Origin: Nonomuraea cavernae | Lineage (GTDB): Bacteria; Actinomycetota; Actinomycetes; Streptosporangiales; Streptosporangiaceae | Assembly: GCF_014646355.1 (NCBI RefSeq) | Contig: NZ_BMNH01000006.1 | Location: 1,102-65,101, forward strand | DNA: 64,000 nucleotides | Direction of reading: 5' to 3' | Shown: in pieces, positions 1-9,043 of the stretch | How positions within the stretch are numbered: the first letter of the stretch is position 1 | How the letters are laid out: each line of letters opens with the position of its first letter | Translations under genes and position numbers: made by a program | The notes under the pieces: generated by a model | Seen by the model: only the letters and a program-made list of their open reading frames with translations | What the model was told of the DNA's origin: nothing | The model's database searches: none

Positions 1-1329
1 GCCGAGCGCGGACAGACGCCGCTTGTGCGTCAGGCCGGCCAGCGGGTTGGTCTGGTCCATGAACTGGGACAGCTGCGAGGTGCCGAAGAACTCCTTGATC
101 GACGCCACGACCGGGCGGATGTTGATCAGGGTCTGCGGCGTGATGGCCTCGACGTCCTGCGTGGTCATGCGCTCGCGGACGACGCGCTCCATGCGGGCCA
201 GGCCCAGACGGACCTGGTTCTGGATGAGCTCGCCGACGCTGCGCAGGCGGCGGTTGCCGAAGTGGTCGATGTCGTCGACCTCGACGATCACCGTGTCGAC
301 CGGCGCCTCGGCGGCGGCCGGCATGGAGTCCTCGCCGGCGTGCAGCCGGACGATGTACTCGATCGTGGCGACGATGTCCTCTTCGGTCAGCGTGCCCTGG
401 GTGATCTCGCTACCGACCCCGAGCTTCTTGTTGATCTTGTAACGACCCACCTTGGCGAGGTCGTAGCGCTTGGGGTTGAAGTAGAGGTTCTCCAGCAGGG
501 TCTGCGCCGACTCCTTGGTCGGCGGCTCACCCGGCCGCAGCTTGCGGTAGATGTCGAGCAGGGCGTCGTCCTGGCCGGACGTGTGGTCCTTCTCCAGGGT
601 GGCGCGCATCGACTCGTACTGGCCGAAACGCTCGAGGATCTTCTCGTTGGTCCATCCCAGTGCCTTGAGAAGCACGGTGACGGCCTGCTTGCGCTTGCGG
701 TCGATGCGCACACCGACGCTGTCGCGCTTGTCGATCTCGAACTCCAGCCAGGCACCCCTGGACGGGATGACCTTGCAGCCGTAGAGGTCCTTGTCCGAAG
801 TCTTGTCGACATTACGTTCGAAATAGACTCCAGGGGACCGGACCAGCTGCGAGACGACGACACGCTCGGTGCCGTTGATGATGAAGGTGCCCTTCGGCGT
901 CATGAGCGGGAAATCACCCATGAACACCGTCTGGCTCTTGATCTCACCGGTGGTGTTATTGATGAACTCCGCCGTCACGAACATCGGGGCGGAGAAGGTC
1001 ATGTCCTTGTCTTTGCACTCATCTACTGAGTACTTGGGCGGTTCGAACCGGTGGTCGCGGAACGACAAGGACATGGTCCCCGAGAAGTCCTCGATGGGAC
1101 TGATCTCTTCGAAGATCTCTTCGAGGCCCGACTGAGTCGGGACGTCCTTGCGCCCGGCCTGGCGAGCCGCCTCTACCCGGCCCTTCCACTTCTCGTTGCC
1201 GAGCAGCCAGTCGAAGGACTCGGTCTGCAGGGCGAGAAGGTCAGGAACTTCGAGGGGCTCCTGGATGCGCGAAAAAGAGACGCGACGGGGACCGGCGGGT
1301 ACGGCGGAGGCGTTGCGCGAGGCTGCCAA
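1..1329 (-). CDS. rpoB: RNA polymerase beta subunit, N-terminal part (runs off the window)
   Basis: This is the first 443 codons of the beta subunit of RNA polymerase, covering the protrusion and lobe domains. The reading ends inside the rifampicin-binding cluster, with [14 protein letters not shown] and SALG at positions 1-90. The TTG start at 1327-1329 is chosen because GGAAGG lies just upstream and the protein then begins LAASRNAS, like other actinobacterial RpoB. His526 and Ser531 (E. coli numbering) are both present, so this is not an H526N-type resistant paralogue. The residues at positions 518 and 522 are Thr and Ala rather than the usual Asn and Ser. The 3' part lies outside the window. 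Confidence 0.97.
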   Translation of the reverse strand, partial: MAASRNASAVPAGPRRVSFSRIQEPLEVPDLLALQTESFDWLLGNEKWKGRVEAARQAGRKDVPTQSGLEEIFEEISPIEDFSGTMSLSFRDHRFEPPKYSVDECKDKDMTFSAPMFVTAEFINNTTGEIKSQTVFMGDFPLMTPKGTFIINGTERVVVSQLVRSPGVYFERNVDKTSDKDLYGCKVIPSRGAWLEFEIDKRDSVGVRIDRKRKQAVTVLLKALGWTNEKILERFGQYESMRATLEKDHTSGQDDALLDIYRKLRPGEPPTKESAQTLLENLYFNPKRYDLAKVGRYKINKKLGVGSEITQGTLTEEDIVATIEYIVRLHAGEDSMPAAAEAPVDTVIVEVDDIDHFGNRRLRSVGELIQNQVRLGLARMERVVRERMTTQDVEAITPQTLINIRPVVASIKEFFGTSQLSQFMDQTNPLAGLTHKRRLSALG

Positions 1330-1766
1330 CAGATGTCCTTCCGAGGGCTCGCGGCGGACTGACTACACGCACGCCAGACAACCTCGCAACGTGAGCAAGC
1401 GGAGCGGGTCGTCAAAGGGCAGCGCAAAGGGGCAGTGTAGCCGAACGGCACACGCCTGTCCACTTCGCTCTCGCTGCATGCTTCACGTTGGTCGCAGCAT
1501 CGCCCGTTCGAGCGGATACGTCAAGCCCGCTAGCCGTACTTTTCGCCGACTATGGGCCCGGACGCTGGGTTTTCTCCCCTGTGTGACCGGGCGCCTACCG
1601 TCAGGCCCAAGACGATACCCGCGAACGGGGACGGCTAACGCTCCGTCACACCGAGGGTCGAACCCATGCCGACAACCGGTGTGGTCGTGACTCAGGTACC
1701 CCTTGCATGGCGTTCACCAAACTCGTTTTTTGGTAACAATTGGAGGACGCGCCACGCCCGAGGCCC
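1330..1766. other. Non-coding spacer upstream of rpoB
   Basis: These 437 bases lie between the end of the Mce-associated gene and rpoB. I see no credible gene. The spacer holds the rpoB promoter described separately. An imperfect hairpin at about 1711-1737 (ACCAAA/TTTGGT arms) and another at about 1650-1685 (CACACCG/CGGTGTG arms) could end transcription of the upstream gene, but neither is followed by a clear T-run on the minus strand. Confidence 0.5.
1434..1462 (-). promoter_or_regulatory. Predicted rpoB sigma-70-type promoter
   Basis: Read on the minus strand, TGGACA (1457-1462) and TACACT (1434-1439) are separated by exactly 17 bases. This is a close match to the principal sigma factor consensus. 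Transcription would start near 1427, giving an untranslated leader of about 100 bases before the TTG start of rpoB. A second, weaker candidate (TTGACG, 17 bases, GATGCT) lies further upstream near 1495-1525. Confidence 0.6.
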
Positions 1767-2261
1767 TCATGCGGTGCCGATCAGCGTCGACAGGTCGGCC
1801 ACGAGCCAGCGGGCCTCCTGCCGGACCATGACGAACCTGGCTCGGTTCTGACTGATCTGCCGCTGGGGCTCCGCCTTGCCCGGGACCTCCTTGACGGTGC
1901 CCGTGTTCACGAAGAGCAGAATCTCCGCCCGGTCGGCTTCGGCCCGCTCCACGGCCGCCGCGACGACGGCCGCCGTCTGCACCGTCTTCTGTGCCCTGGC
2001 CTTGCTCCCCAGGGTCGCGGCGAGCTCTCTGTACTGGGCGGTCAGCGGGCCCGTGGTGTGCCCGGCCGCCCGGGCCAAATCCTGCTCGATCGTCCGGTAG
2101 TCGTACGAGAGCAGGTCGGGCGCCATCGAGCGGGCCGCGGCCAGCGCCTCCACCCCCGCGGCGTCGGCGTCGCGCATGGCCTTCAGGTCGAACCACATCA
2201 TCCCCACCACCACGCCCAGAACCGTGACGACGGCCATCAGCCCGATCGTGACCGTCCTCAC
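1767..2261 (-). CDS. Mce-associated membrane protein
   Basis: This 164-residue protein has one N-terminal membrane helix (about residues 5-25, rich in V, M and L) followed by an extracytoplasmic domain of the Mce-associated, SnoaL/NTF2-like type. Such proteins accompany Mce lipid importers in mycobacteria and Streptomyces. The GTG start at 2259-2261 overlaps the stop of the upstream gene by four bases (GTGA), so the two are translationally coupled and probably form a pair. The conserved pattern LLSYDYRTIEQDLARAAG closely parallels LLSLNYKTIDTDVRRILA in its neighbour, so the two are paralogues. No Mce subunits are in the window. Confidence 0.75.
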   Translation of the reverse strand: MRTVTIGLMAVVTVLGVVVGMMWFDLKAMRDADAAGVEALAAARSMAPDLLSYDYRTIEQDLARAAGHTTGPLTAQYRELAATLGSKARAQKTVQTAAVVAAAVERAEADRAEILLFVNTGTVKEVPGKAEPQRQISQNRARFVMVRQEARWLVADLSTLIGTA

Positions 2262-2758
2262 GGCACCTGCACCGCCTTCGACACCAGCCAGACGCCGCCG
2301 ACCTTGGTCAGCTCCATCGACCACCGGTAGAACCGGTCCTGCGGGGGTGTCCTGGACCCCTCCCACCGGATGTCCACGTCGGCCACGACCAGCACCCTGG
2401 CGCTGCCCTCCGACAGCGAGACCAGACCGGTCGCACGCAGCACGCCGTTCTGCGTCACCTTGTTGGCGACCGTGGTGCTCTTCAGTCGCTGGAGGTTGCT
2501 CTCGTACTCATCGCGGGCTCCGCCGGTCGAGGTGGCCAGAATGCGTCGTACGTCGGTGTCGATGGTCTTGTAGTTCAGTGAGAGCAGGTTGACCGCGTGG
2601 GTGCCCGCCGCGTCGAGGACGGCCCGCCGGTCGTCCGCCCTCGCCTGCTCGTCGCGCGCCTGCGCGCCGAGCCACACACCCGCCCCCACCAGCAGCACCG
2701 CGAGCACGGTCAGCACGGCGACGAGCACCCGAGCCGGCCGAGCGGGGACGTCTGTCAC
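2258..2758 (-). CDS. Mce-associated membrane protein
   Basis: This 166-residue protein has a short basic N-terminus, a membrane helix at about residues 11-32 and an extracytoplasmic domain that contains the NYKTIDTDVRRI motif typical of Mce-associated proteins. It is the first gene of a two-gene unit, and its TGA stop overlaps the GTG start of the next paralogue. It lies about 90 bases downstream of the MceG-type ATPase gene on the same strand, which supports a role around a Mce-type lipid importer. The exact function in the complex is not established by the sequence. Confidence 0.75.
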   Translation of the reverse strand: MTDVPARPARVLVAVLTVLAVLLVGAGVWLGAQARDEQARADDRRAVLDAAGTHAVNLLSLNYKTIDTDVRRILATSTGGARDEYESNLQRLKSTTVANKVTQNGVLRATGLVSLSEGSARVLVVADVDIRWEGSRTPPQDRFYRWSMELTKVGGVWLVSKAVQVP

Positions 2759-2850
2759 GTTTGCTCACCCCTTCCGGCCGGTCGCCGGGATCATAACGCG
2801 CGAGCCGCCCCCAGACCGGCATTCGGCCGAGGTGGTAAGAGAGGCGGCGG

Positions 2851-3852
2851 CTACCTGACGCCGTTGAGGTGAGCATTGATCAGGCGGGGATACTCCTCCA
2901 GCCAGTTGCGACCGCGGTCGTCCACGAACGAGCCCTGGGGCGGGATCACCCCGTTGGCGGCCAGCCAGGTGCCCGGCGGACGCTGGGTGCGGCGCAGCCG
3001 GTTGCCGCTCGGCATCAGCTGCGGCGGGATCGGCGGCAGCGTGCCCGGGTCGTGACCCTGCTGCGCCTCCGCCTCCAGCTCGGAGATGTCCTTCTCCTCC
3101 GACATGCCGATGGGCCCGTGCTTGCGGGCGTTCAGGAACTGCCGCACCACCGGCTCGTCGCTGGACAGCAGCATCTCGCGCGGCCCGAACATGACCAGCT
3201 CGCGCCTGAACAGCAGCCCGATGTCGTCGGGGACCGTGCGCGCGGTGTTGATGTCGTGCGTGACGATCAGGAACGTCGCCTCGGTCTCGGCGTTGAGGTC
3301 GACGATGAGCTGGTTCAGGTACGCGGTGCGCACCGGATCGAGCCCCGAGTCAGGCTCGTCGAACAGGATGATCTCCGGGTCGAGCACCAGCGCCCTGGCC
3401 AGACCGGCCCGCTTGCGCATCCCGCCGGAGATCTCGCCGGGCAGCTTGCCCTCGGCCCCGACCAGGCCGACGAGCTCCATCTTCTCCATCACGATCTGGC
3501 GGATCTGGGACTCGGACCTCTTGGTGTGCTCGCGCAGCGGGAAGGCGACGTTGTCGTACAGGCTCAGCGAGCCGAACAGGGCGCCATCCTGGAACAGCAC
3601 GCCGAACAGCCGGCGCAGCTCGTAGAGCTTGTTCTCGGTGCAGTTGGCCAGGTCGTGGCCGTCGATCCAGATGTGCCCGCGGTCCGGCCTGAGCAGCCCG
3701 ACCAGCGTCTTCAGAAAGACCGACTTGCCCGTGCCGGACGGGCCCAGCAGCACCGAGATCTCACCCGCGGGCAGGGTGAGCGAGACGTCCTCCCAGATGA
3801 CCTGCCGTCCGAACGACTTGGTCAGCCCGTCGACCACTACTTCGACGCCCAC
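2851..3852 (-). CDS. mceG: ABC transporter ATPase of the MceG/MlaF type
   Basis: This 333-residue cytoplasmic ATPase has a Walker A motif GPSGTGKS (about residues 38-45), the signature ISGGMRKR and Walker B IILFDEPDSGLD. The ISGGM signature and the extra C-terminal tail of about 80 residues are typical of ATPases that energise Mce lipid importers (MceG/Mkl in Mycobacterium). In M. tuberculosis mkl also lies between rplL and rpoB, so the position supports the call. Two Mce-associated membrane proteins follow on the same strand. The tail is rich in Pro and charged residues and may regulate stability or partner binding; that part is inference. Confidence 0.85.
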   Translation of the reverse strand: MGVEVVVDGLTKSFGRQVIWEDVSLTLPAGEISVLLGPSGTGKSVFLKTLVGLLRPDRGHIWIDGHDLANCTENKLYELRRLFGVLFQDGALFGSLSLYDNVAFPLREHTKRSESQIRQIVMEKMELVGLVGAEGKLPGEISGGMRKRAGLARALVLDPEIILFDEPDSGLDPVRTAYLNQLIVDLNAETEATFLIVTHDINTARTVPDDIGLLFRRELVMFGPREMLLSSDEPVVRQFLNARKHGPIGMSEEKDISELEAEAQQGHDPGTLPPIPPQLMPSGNRLRRTQRPPGTWLAANGVIPPQGSFVDDRGRNWLEEYPRLINAHLNGVR

Positions 3853-4012
3853 CGGTCACCTTCCCGTCGCGGGGGATACAGGTTGCCATCACGCTAGCGA
3901 CGTTCGAGGAAATTGGAACCTATTCTAATAACTTGTTGCTGGGTGGTTATCAGGCGTCTCAGGGCCGGCCCGAACGGGCATTGAACGGCCCGCGGAAATC
4001 CGGGCACGCAAA

Positions 4013-4050
4013 AGGGGCGGCACACCCGGCACCTGGGTGTGACCGCCCCT
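4013..4050 (-). terminator. Rho-independent terminator after rplL
   Basis: A strong hairpin pairs AGGGGCGG-CACACCC (4013-4027) with GGGTGTG-ACCGCCCCT (4035-4050). On the minus strand it is followed by TTTTGCG. It lies about 50 bases past the rplL stop and separates the ribosomal protein operon from the mceG unit. Confidence 0.85.
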
Positions 4051-4101
4051 CCTGGATGAAACGATCTCGGTGAGCGCCGGGAAACGGCGCCGCGAGAGGT
4101 G

Positions 4102-4494
4102 TTACTTGACGGTGACGGTCGCGCCGGCGCCCTCAAGGGCGGCCTTGGCCTTCTCCGCCTGCTCCTTGTTGACCTTGCCGTCGAAGACGTTCTTCGGAGC
4201 GCCGTCCACCAGGTCCTTGGCCTCCTTGAGACCGAGGGACGTGAGGGCGCGGATCTCCTTGATGACCTGGATCTTCTTGTCGCCGGCGGCCTCGAGGATG
4301 ACGTCGAACTCGTCCTGCTCCTCGGCGGCGGCGGCCTCGCCACCGGCAGCGGCCGGGGCGGCGGCGGCGACCGCGACGGGGGCGGCGGCCTTGACGTCGA
4401 AGACCTCCTCGAACTGCTTCACGAACTCGGAGAGCTCAAGGAGGGTCATCTCCTTGAACGCGTCGAGCAGCTCGTCGGTGCTGAGCTTCGCCAT
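4102..4494 (-). CDS. rplL: Ribosomal protein L7/L12
   Basis: The 130-residue product is the L7/L12 stalk protein. It has an N-terminal dimerisation domain ([16 protein letters not shown]), an Ala-rich flexible hinge at about residues 34-58, and the C-terminal domain with [17 protein letters not shown] that contacts translation factors. Length and domain order are normal. It follows rplJ by about 70 bases in the usual order, so both are probably co-transcribed and controlled by the L10 leader. A strong terminator lies downstream. Confidence 0.98.
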   Translation of the reverse strand: MAKLSTDELLDAFKEMTLLELSEFVKQFEEVFDVKAAAPVAVAAAAPAAAGGEAAAAEEQDEFDVILEAAGDKKIQVIKEIRALTSLGLKEAKDLVDGAPKNVFDGKVNKEQAEKAKAALEGAGATVTVK

Positions 4495-4563
4495 GATGAT
4501 TTCCTCCGTATGGGACTTGCGAAATTTAGGAACGGGACCGCGGAATCTGCGGCAATCCCCGTG

Positions 4564-5088
4564 TTACTCGCCCGCCTCTTCGCGCTTGGCGCGAAGGGCG
4601 TCGGCCAGCTGAGCCATGTTGGTGGGCAATGCGGCGAACATCGCGGCAGCAGCGCTCTGCTTCGCCTTGATCGCGCCAGCAAGCTTCGCGAGGAGGACCT
4701 CGCGGGACTCGAGGTCGGCGAGCTTGGTGATCTCGGCTGCGTCCAGCTTCTTGCCGTCGAGGACGCCGCCCTTGATCACCAGAAGGGGATTGGCCTTGGC
4801 GAAGTCACGCAGACCCTTGGCCGCCTCGACAACGTCGCCGTTGACGAAGGCGATCGCGGTGGGACCGGTGAGCAGGTCGTCGAGACCCGACATACCCGCC
4901 TCATTGGCCGCGATCTTGGTCAGGGTGTTCTTCGCCACGGCGAACTTCGCATTCTCACCGAGAGAGACGCGCAGCTGCTTGAGCTGGGCGACGGTGAGAC
5001 CGCGGTACTCGGTCAGAACGGCGGCAGCGCTGCCTTCGAACTCGTTCTTGAGCTCGGCAACCGCTGTCGCCTTATCCGCCCTCGCCAT
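4564..5088 (-). CDS. rplJ: Ribosomal protein L10
   Basis: The 174-residue product is L10, the base of the ribosomal stalk that binds 23S rRNA and L7/L12 dimers. The ATG at 5086-5088 is preferred because GGAAGGAGG lies just upstream and the protein then begins [10 protein letters not shown]. Recognisable segments are [19 protein letters not shown] and the C-terminal helix that recruits L7/L12. rplL follows on the same strand. Confidence 0.97.
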   Translation of the reverse strand: MARADKATAVAELKNEFEGSAAAVLTEYRGLTVAQLKQLRVSLGENAKFAVAKNTLTKIAANEAGMSGLDDLLTGPTAIAFVNGDVVEAAKGLRDFAKANPLLVIKGGVLDGKKLDAAEITKLADLESREVLLAKLAGAIKAKQSAAAAMFAALPTNMAQLADALRAKREEAGE

Positions 5089-5089
5089 G

Positions 5090-5280
5090 GGCCTCCTTCC
5101 AGATGTGCCGCCGGCGAAGTCCCGAGAATGAGAACAGCCCCGGGCGCAGGGCGCACACGGGGCTCGTACGCATGGATCACCATGCGGGAAACTCGTATTC
5201 ACACCTGCGTGGGCCGTCCGCAGAAAGCGGATCCTTCGGTCGCCAGGTCATGAGGCACCTGACGACGACCGACGGTCTTT
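5090..5280 (-). promoter_or_regulatory. Ribosomal protein L10 leader (autoregulatory mRNA element)
   Basis: The roughly 190 bases upstream of rplJ are highly structured on the minus strand. They include a long hairpin with AGCCCCG/CGGGGCT arms (about 5135-5170) and an upstream stem with a GACGGCCCACGCAGGTG-like segment. This is the position and general form of the L10 leader, through which L10-L12 represses its own operon. The call rests on position and on recognised elements, not on a covariance search. Confidence 0.6.
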
Positions 5281-5326
5281 GGCATCGACCAGACTACGGC
5301 CTGGTCGCCGAGTTTCCAAATCGTTC

Positions 5327-6154
5327 TCAGTTGGTGGTGCCCTTCGGCAGCTCACCGACCTGGTCGGCAGGCGGAGCCTCGATCTTCACCGGCTCGTTGA
5401 AGCCCTTGAAGAACAGGGTGGCGTTGAGCGTGGCGCCCTCCTTGGCACCGCTCAGCGCGAGCTTGCGGGGCAGGCCGTCACTGTCGACCCAGATGTCGAA
5501 CTTGACGTCCTTGAGCTCCGCGAGGTTGCGGCTCGCCTGCTCCCGCTGGTCGGCGGGGAGCTGCTGGACCGCCACGTCCACGGGGAACGTGCCGCTGTAG
5601 TGGGTGGTGTCGGCGCCGTCGACGCTCTCGGTGCCGACGGACTTCACGTCCTTCGACGCCGTAACCATCTTGGTGACGCTGGCCAGGTCGAACTGCTGGA
5701 TCTGGTCGAGGTACTGCTTCACCTCACCGGAGCCGCCCATCTCGGAGAGCGACACCTTGATCCACGGCTTGGTCGCGCCGACGAGCTCCTTGAGGGCCTC
5801 GACCTTGACGTAGACGACGTCGCCCTGCAGGACGGCGCGCACGCCGCCGGGCAGGCCCTTGCCGCCCATGTCGAGGGTGTCGAGGGTGAGGTCGGCGGCG
5901 AGCTGCGGCTTGCTCTGGTAGAGCATCCGGCCCTGGACCTTGCCCTTGCTCTCCTGGGGATGCGCCGTTTCTACGACGGCGTCGACGGTGTAGCTGGTGA
6001 CCTCCGCGGTCTTCTGCGCGGCCTGCGCGAGCACCTCGGAGGCGGCCAGGTTGACCTGGATAGGTTGCGCGTTCGACCCGCAACCGGCTACGGCGACCGC
6101 GACCAGTGCGGCGCCGGCCGCGGCGGTGGCGAGATTAATCCTGCGCTTCAGCAT
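5327..6154 (-). CDS. LppX/LprG-family lipoprotein
   Basis: This 275-residue lipoprotein has a signal peptide ending in the lipobox VAGC (Cys about residue 25). The mature domain matches the LppX/LprAFG family of actinobacterial lipid-binding lipoproteins: an early EVTSYTVDA strand, repeated beta-strands, and a KDVKFDIWVDSDGLPRK segment near the C-terminus. These proteins have a hydrophobic cavity and are thought to move lipids across the cell envelope. The gene sits between rplA and rplJ on the same strand. Mce-type proteins encoded 3 kb away deal with related chemistry, but a functional link is only inference. Confidence 0.8.
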   Translation of the reverse strand: MLKRRINLATAAAGAALVAVAVAGCGSNAQPIQVNLAASEVLAQAAQKTAEVTSYTVDAVVETAHPQESKGKVQGRMLYQSKPQLAADLTLDTLDMGGKGLPGGVRAVLQGDVVYVKVEALKELVGATKPWIKVSLSEMGGSGEVKQYLDQIQQFDLASVTKMVTASKDVKSVGTESVDGADTTHYSGTFPVDVAVQQLPADQREQASRNLAELKDVKFDIWVDSDGLPRKLALSGAKEGATLNATLFFKGFNEPVKIEAPPADQVGELPKGTTN

Positions 6155-6253
6155 GTTTTGACCCTACGTGTAGGCGCTCGGAACATGGCGACTTCCCGCA
6201 AGATCTCGGGGAAAACCCAGGGTCATCCCGGACCGCCGGGATGCCGGGAACGC

Positions 6254-6290
6254 GAACGGCCCCCGCCCGACGATCGGGCGGAGGCCGTTC
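6254..6290 (-). terminator. Terminator-like hairpin after rplA
   Basis: The arms GAACGGCC and GGCCGTTC enclose a second inverted repeat (CCGCCCG/CGGGCGG), giving a long stem about 20 bases past the rplA stop. The minus-strand sequence after it is not T-rich, so it may be a factor-assisted terminator, which is common in GC-rich actinomycetes. Confidence 0.6.
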
Positions 6291-6310
6291 AGGGGAGCGC
6301 GTTGACCCGC

Positions 6311-7030
6311 TCACGCCTCCAGGTCGGCGGTGAGGCCGCGGGTGGCGTTGGGGTCGACCGGGACGCCGGGGCCCATGGTCGTCGAGAAGGTGACCTTCTT
6401 GACGTAGCGGCCCTTGGCGGCCGACGGCTTGAGCCTGAGCACCTCGTCGAGGGCGGCGGCGTAGTTCTCGATGAGCTGGCGGTCACCGAACGACGTCTTG
6501 CCGATGATGAAGTGCAGGTTGGCCTGCCGGTCGGTGCGGAACTCGATCTTTCCGCCCTTGATCTCGGTCACGGCCTTGGCGACGTCGGGCGTCACGGTGC
6601 CGGTCTTGGGGTTGGGCATGAGACCGCGGGGGCCGAGGACCCGGCCGAGACGGCCGACCTTGCCCATGAGGTCGGGCGTGGCCACGACCGCGTCGAACTC
6701 GCCGAGGCGGTTGCCCTTGGCGATCTCGTCGATCAGCTCGTCGGCGCCGACGATGTCGGCGCCCGCCTCGCGGGCCGCCTCGGCACGGTCACCGGTCGCG
6801 AAGACCAGGACCCGGGCGGTCTTGCCGGTGCCGTGCGGAAGGTTGACCGTGCCGCGCACGATCTGGTCGGCCTTGCGAGGGTCGACACCCAGTCGCAGCG
6901 CCACCTCAACGGTGGCGTCGAACTTGGTGGCCGAGGTCTCCTTGGCGAGCTTCGCCGCCTCGGCGGGTGAGTAGAGCTTGTCGCGGTCGATCTTCGCCGC
7001 GGCGTCCTTGTGCGCCTTGCTGCGCTGCAT
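6311..7030 (-). CDS. rplA: Ribosomal protein L1
   Basis: The 239-residue product is L1, which binds 23S rRNA at the mobile L1 stalk. Recognisable blocks are [21 protein letters not shown] and the C-terminal [13 protein letters not shown]. It follows rplK by about 55 bases on the same strand in the usual bacterial order. Length and content are normal. Confidence 0.98.
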   Translation of the reverse strand: MQRSKAHKDAAAKIDRDKLYSPAEAAKLAKETSATKFDATVEVALRLGVDPRKADQIVRGTVNLPHGTGKTARVLVFATGDRAEAAREAGADIVGADELIDEIAKGNRLGEFDAVVATPDLMGKVGRLGRVLGPRGLMPNPKTGTVTPDVAKAVTEIKGGKIEFRTDRQANLHFIIGKTSFGDRQLIENYAAALDEVLRLKPSAAKGRYVKKVTFSTTMGPGVPVDPNATRGLTADLEA

Positions 7031-7086
7031 GTCTGTCTCCTAGTGGTGCGCGGGCCGTGCCGGCCCTCCCACGGGTCGAAAAAGTC

Positions 7087-7518
7087 TCAGTCGGCGACGG
7101 TGATGCCCATCGACCGGGCGGTGCCGGCGATGATCTTCTCGGCGGCCTCGACGTCGTTGGCGTTGAGGTCGGGCATCTTGGTCTCGGCGATGCTGCGAAG
7201 CTGCTCGCGGCTGAGCTTGCCGACCTTGTCCTTGTGCGGGACCGCGCTGCCCTTGTCGATGCCCAGAGCCTTCTTGATCAGCTCGGGCGCCGGCGGCGTC
7301 TTCGTGACGAAGGTGAAGCTGCGGTCTTCGAAGATGGTGATCTCAACGGGGATGATGTTGCCCCGCTGGGCCTCCGTCGCAGCGTTGTACTGCTTGACGA
7401 AGTCCATGATGTTGACGCCGTGCGGACCGAGGGCGGTGCCGACAGGCGGAGCGGGCGTGGCCTGGCCAGCGGGAAGCTGGACCTTGACCAGGGCCGCCAC
7501 TTTCTTCTTTGGAGGCAT
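7087..7518 (-). CDS. rplK: Ribosomal protein L11
   Basis: The 143-residue product is L11, part of the GTPase-associated centre and the thiostrepton-binding site. It begins [20 protein letters not shown] and contains [19 protein letters not shown]. The Pro residues of the thiostrepton-contacting N-terminal domain are present. It forms the rplK-rplA pair downstream of secE-nusG. Confidence 0.98.
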   Translation of the reverse strand: MPPKKKVAALVKVQLPAGQATPAPPVGTALGPHGVNIMDFVKQYNAATEAQRGNIIPVEITIFEDRSFTFVTKTPPAPELIKKALGIDKGSAVPHKDKVGKLSREQLRSIAETKMPDLNANDVEAAEKIIAGTARSMGITVAD

Positions 7519-7655
7519 GGTTGAACTCTCCGGGTCCTGGATTACATGAAACCCCCACAGGCGCGGAGTGAAGGCCGGGAGCCGGACGTTGGCGACGCCG
7601 AACTCGGCTCACTCCCACGGGGCGTGAGGACGACTAACTAGTGTATGTGATCGTC

Positions 7656-8414
7656 TTAGATCTTTGAGACCTGGTTGAACGACAGCTCCACCGGGGTCTC
7701 GCGGCCGAAGATCGAGACGAGCACCTTGAGCTTCTGCGACTCGGGGCTGATCTCGCTCACCGAGGCGGGCAGCGTGGCGAACGGGCCGTCCATGACCGTG
7801 ACCGACTCGCCGATCTCGAACTCGACCGTCGGGCCGGTGGCGGTCTTGGCCGCGGCCTTCTTGCTCTCCTCGGAGGGCTCCGGGGCGAGCAGCTTGGCGA
7901 CCTCGTCGATGCTGAGCGGGCTCGGCTTGTTGGACAGGCCCACGAAGCCGGTCACACCGGGCGTGTTGCGCACCGCGGCCCACGACTCGTCGGTCAGCTC
8001 CATGCGCACCAGCACATAGCCGGGCAGCACGCGCTCCTTGACCGGCACCTTCTTGCCGCTCTTGAACTCCTGGACGGTGTGCGTCGGCACCTCGACCTGG
8101 TAGATGTAGTCCTCCATGTTGAGCGACACGTTGCGGCTCTCGATGTTGGACTTCACGCGGTTCTCGTAGCCGGCGTAGGAGTGGATCACGTACCACTCGC
8201 CGGGCTGACCGCGCAGGGAACGCTTGAACTCTTCGATCGGGTCGACGTCGGGCAGGACGTCACCGTCTTCGTCGACGGCGGGAGCCTCGTCGGTGGCCTC
8301 GTCGCTCTCCGCGACCTCGGCGTCGACGGTCTCCTCAGTGGCCTCGACGGCCTCTTCCGACTCGTCGCCCCACTTGTCGCGGGGCTCCTCCGCCGGCACT
8401 GAAGACTCGGACAC
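7656..8414 (-). CDS. nusG: Transcription termination/antitermination factor NusG
   Basis: The 252-residue product has an acidic N-terminal extension of about 90 residues typical of actinobacteria, then the NGN domain ([17 protein letters not shown] and [12 protein letters not shown]) and a C-terminal KOW domain (VTVMDGPFA). NusG binds the RNA polymerase clamp and links it to Rho or ribosomes. The GTG at 8412-8414 is chosen because GAGGAAGAG lies upstream; longer in-frame readings would run into secE. It follows secE on the same strand. Confidence 0.95.
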   Translation of the reverse strand: MSESSVPAEEPRDKWGDESEEAVEATEETVDAEVAESDEATDEAPAVDEDGDVLPDVDPIEEFKRSLRGQPGEWYVIHSYAGYENRVKSNIESRNVSLNMEDYIYQVEVPTHTVQEFKSGKKVPVKERVLPGYVLVRMELTDESWAAVRNTPGVTGFVGLSNKPSPLSIDEVAKLLAPEPSEESKKAAAKTATGPTVEFEIGESVTVMDGPFATLPASVSEISPESQKLKVLVSIFGRETPVELSFNQVSKI

Positions 8415-8478
8415 GGTGACTCTTCCTCTTTCGTCGAATCGAACGGCGACTCCGTCAGGTGTCTCCGGCGGCGTCAGG

Positions 8479-8724
8479 TCAGGCCCCGCCGAAGATGCGG
8501 AGCACGGCCCACCCGAGAGCGCTGTCGAGTCCGTACACGATGGCAACCATGATCAGAACGAATATCAGAACGACCGTGGTATAGGTGATGAGATCCTTGC
8601 GTGTCGGCCAGATGACCTTGCGGAGCTCGTTGACGACCTGCCGGTAGAAAAGGGCAGGGGTCGTGCGAGTCTTCTTCTCGCCACTAGGCTTGTCTGCGGT
8701 CTCGCCGCGCGTGTCGATCGCCAC
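8479..8724 (-). CDS. secE: Preprotein translocase subunit SecE
   Basis: This small protein of 81 residues has a charged N-terminus, the conserved amphipathic segment [19 protein letters not shown] and one membrane helix (about residues 50-70). This is the single-helix SecE form of the SecYEG channel. The GTG at 8722-8724 has AGGTGAGG upstream. A GTG three codons earlier (8733) is an alternative start. tRNA-Trp lies just upstream and nusG downstream, the classic arrangement. Confidence 0.93.
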   Translation of the reverse strand: MAIDTRGETADKPSGEKKTRTTPALFYRQVVNELRKVIWPTRKDLITYTTVVLIFVLIMVAIVYGLDSALGWAVLRIFGGA

Positions 8725-8801
8725 AGTCCTCACCTGAATCTGTCGGTATCCAACGCAGGTTGCGGCGCGCTTACACGCCTTCATTGCGCGGACCGCACTC
8801 G

Positions 8802-8874
8802 CAGGGCACGAGGGACTCGAACCCCCAACCGCCGGTTTTGGAGACCGGTGCGCTACCAATTGCGCCAGTGCCCT
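8802..8874 (-). tRNA. tRNA-Trp (CCA)
   Basis: The 73-base minus-strand sequence folds as a cloverleaf. The acceptor arms are AGGGCAC (8868-8874) and GTGCCCT (8803-8809), with discriminator G. The anticodon loop CTCCAAA carries anticodon CCA, and the T-arm contains GGTTCGAGTCC. CCA is not encoded. Location next to secE is conserved in actinobacteria. Confidence 0.96.
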
Positions 8875-9043
8875 ATGTCGCCAACCACACTACCCTGATC
8901 GGCTCACTGCCTGGACCGAACCGCACGTCGACATGCGGCGGCACGACCAGGCCAAAGTGTAACGGGGTAAAGGCCGTTCCGTCGAACCAGAACCGATCGC
9001 GCAGGTCATGCCGCTCATGAGGGCCGCGTGGGAGCATGGAGAC

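Noticed and set aside
1..90. Rifampicin-resistant rpoB paralogue
   Set aside because: The H526N-type change is absent, and the gene sits in the main ribosomal-protein cluster; only lesser substitutions are present.
5279..6970. Long open frame of over 550 codons on the plus strand
   Set aside because: It runs opposite to the LppX-like lipoprotein and rplA genes, which are clear on the minus strand. Long antisense frames are common in GC-rich DNA.
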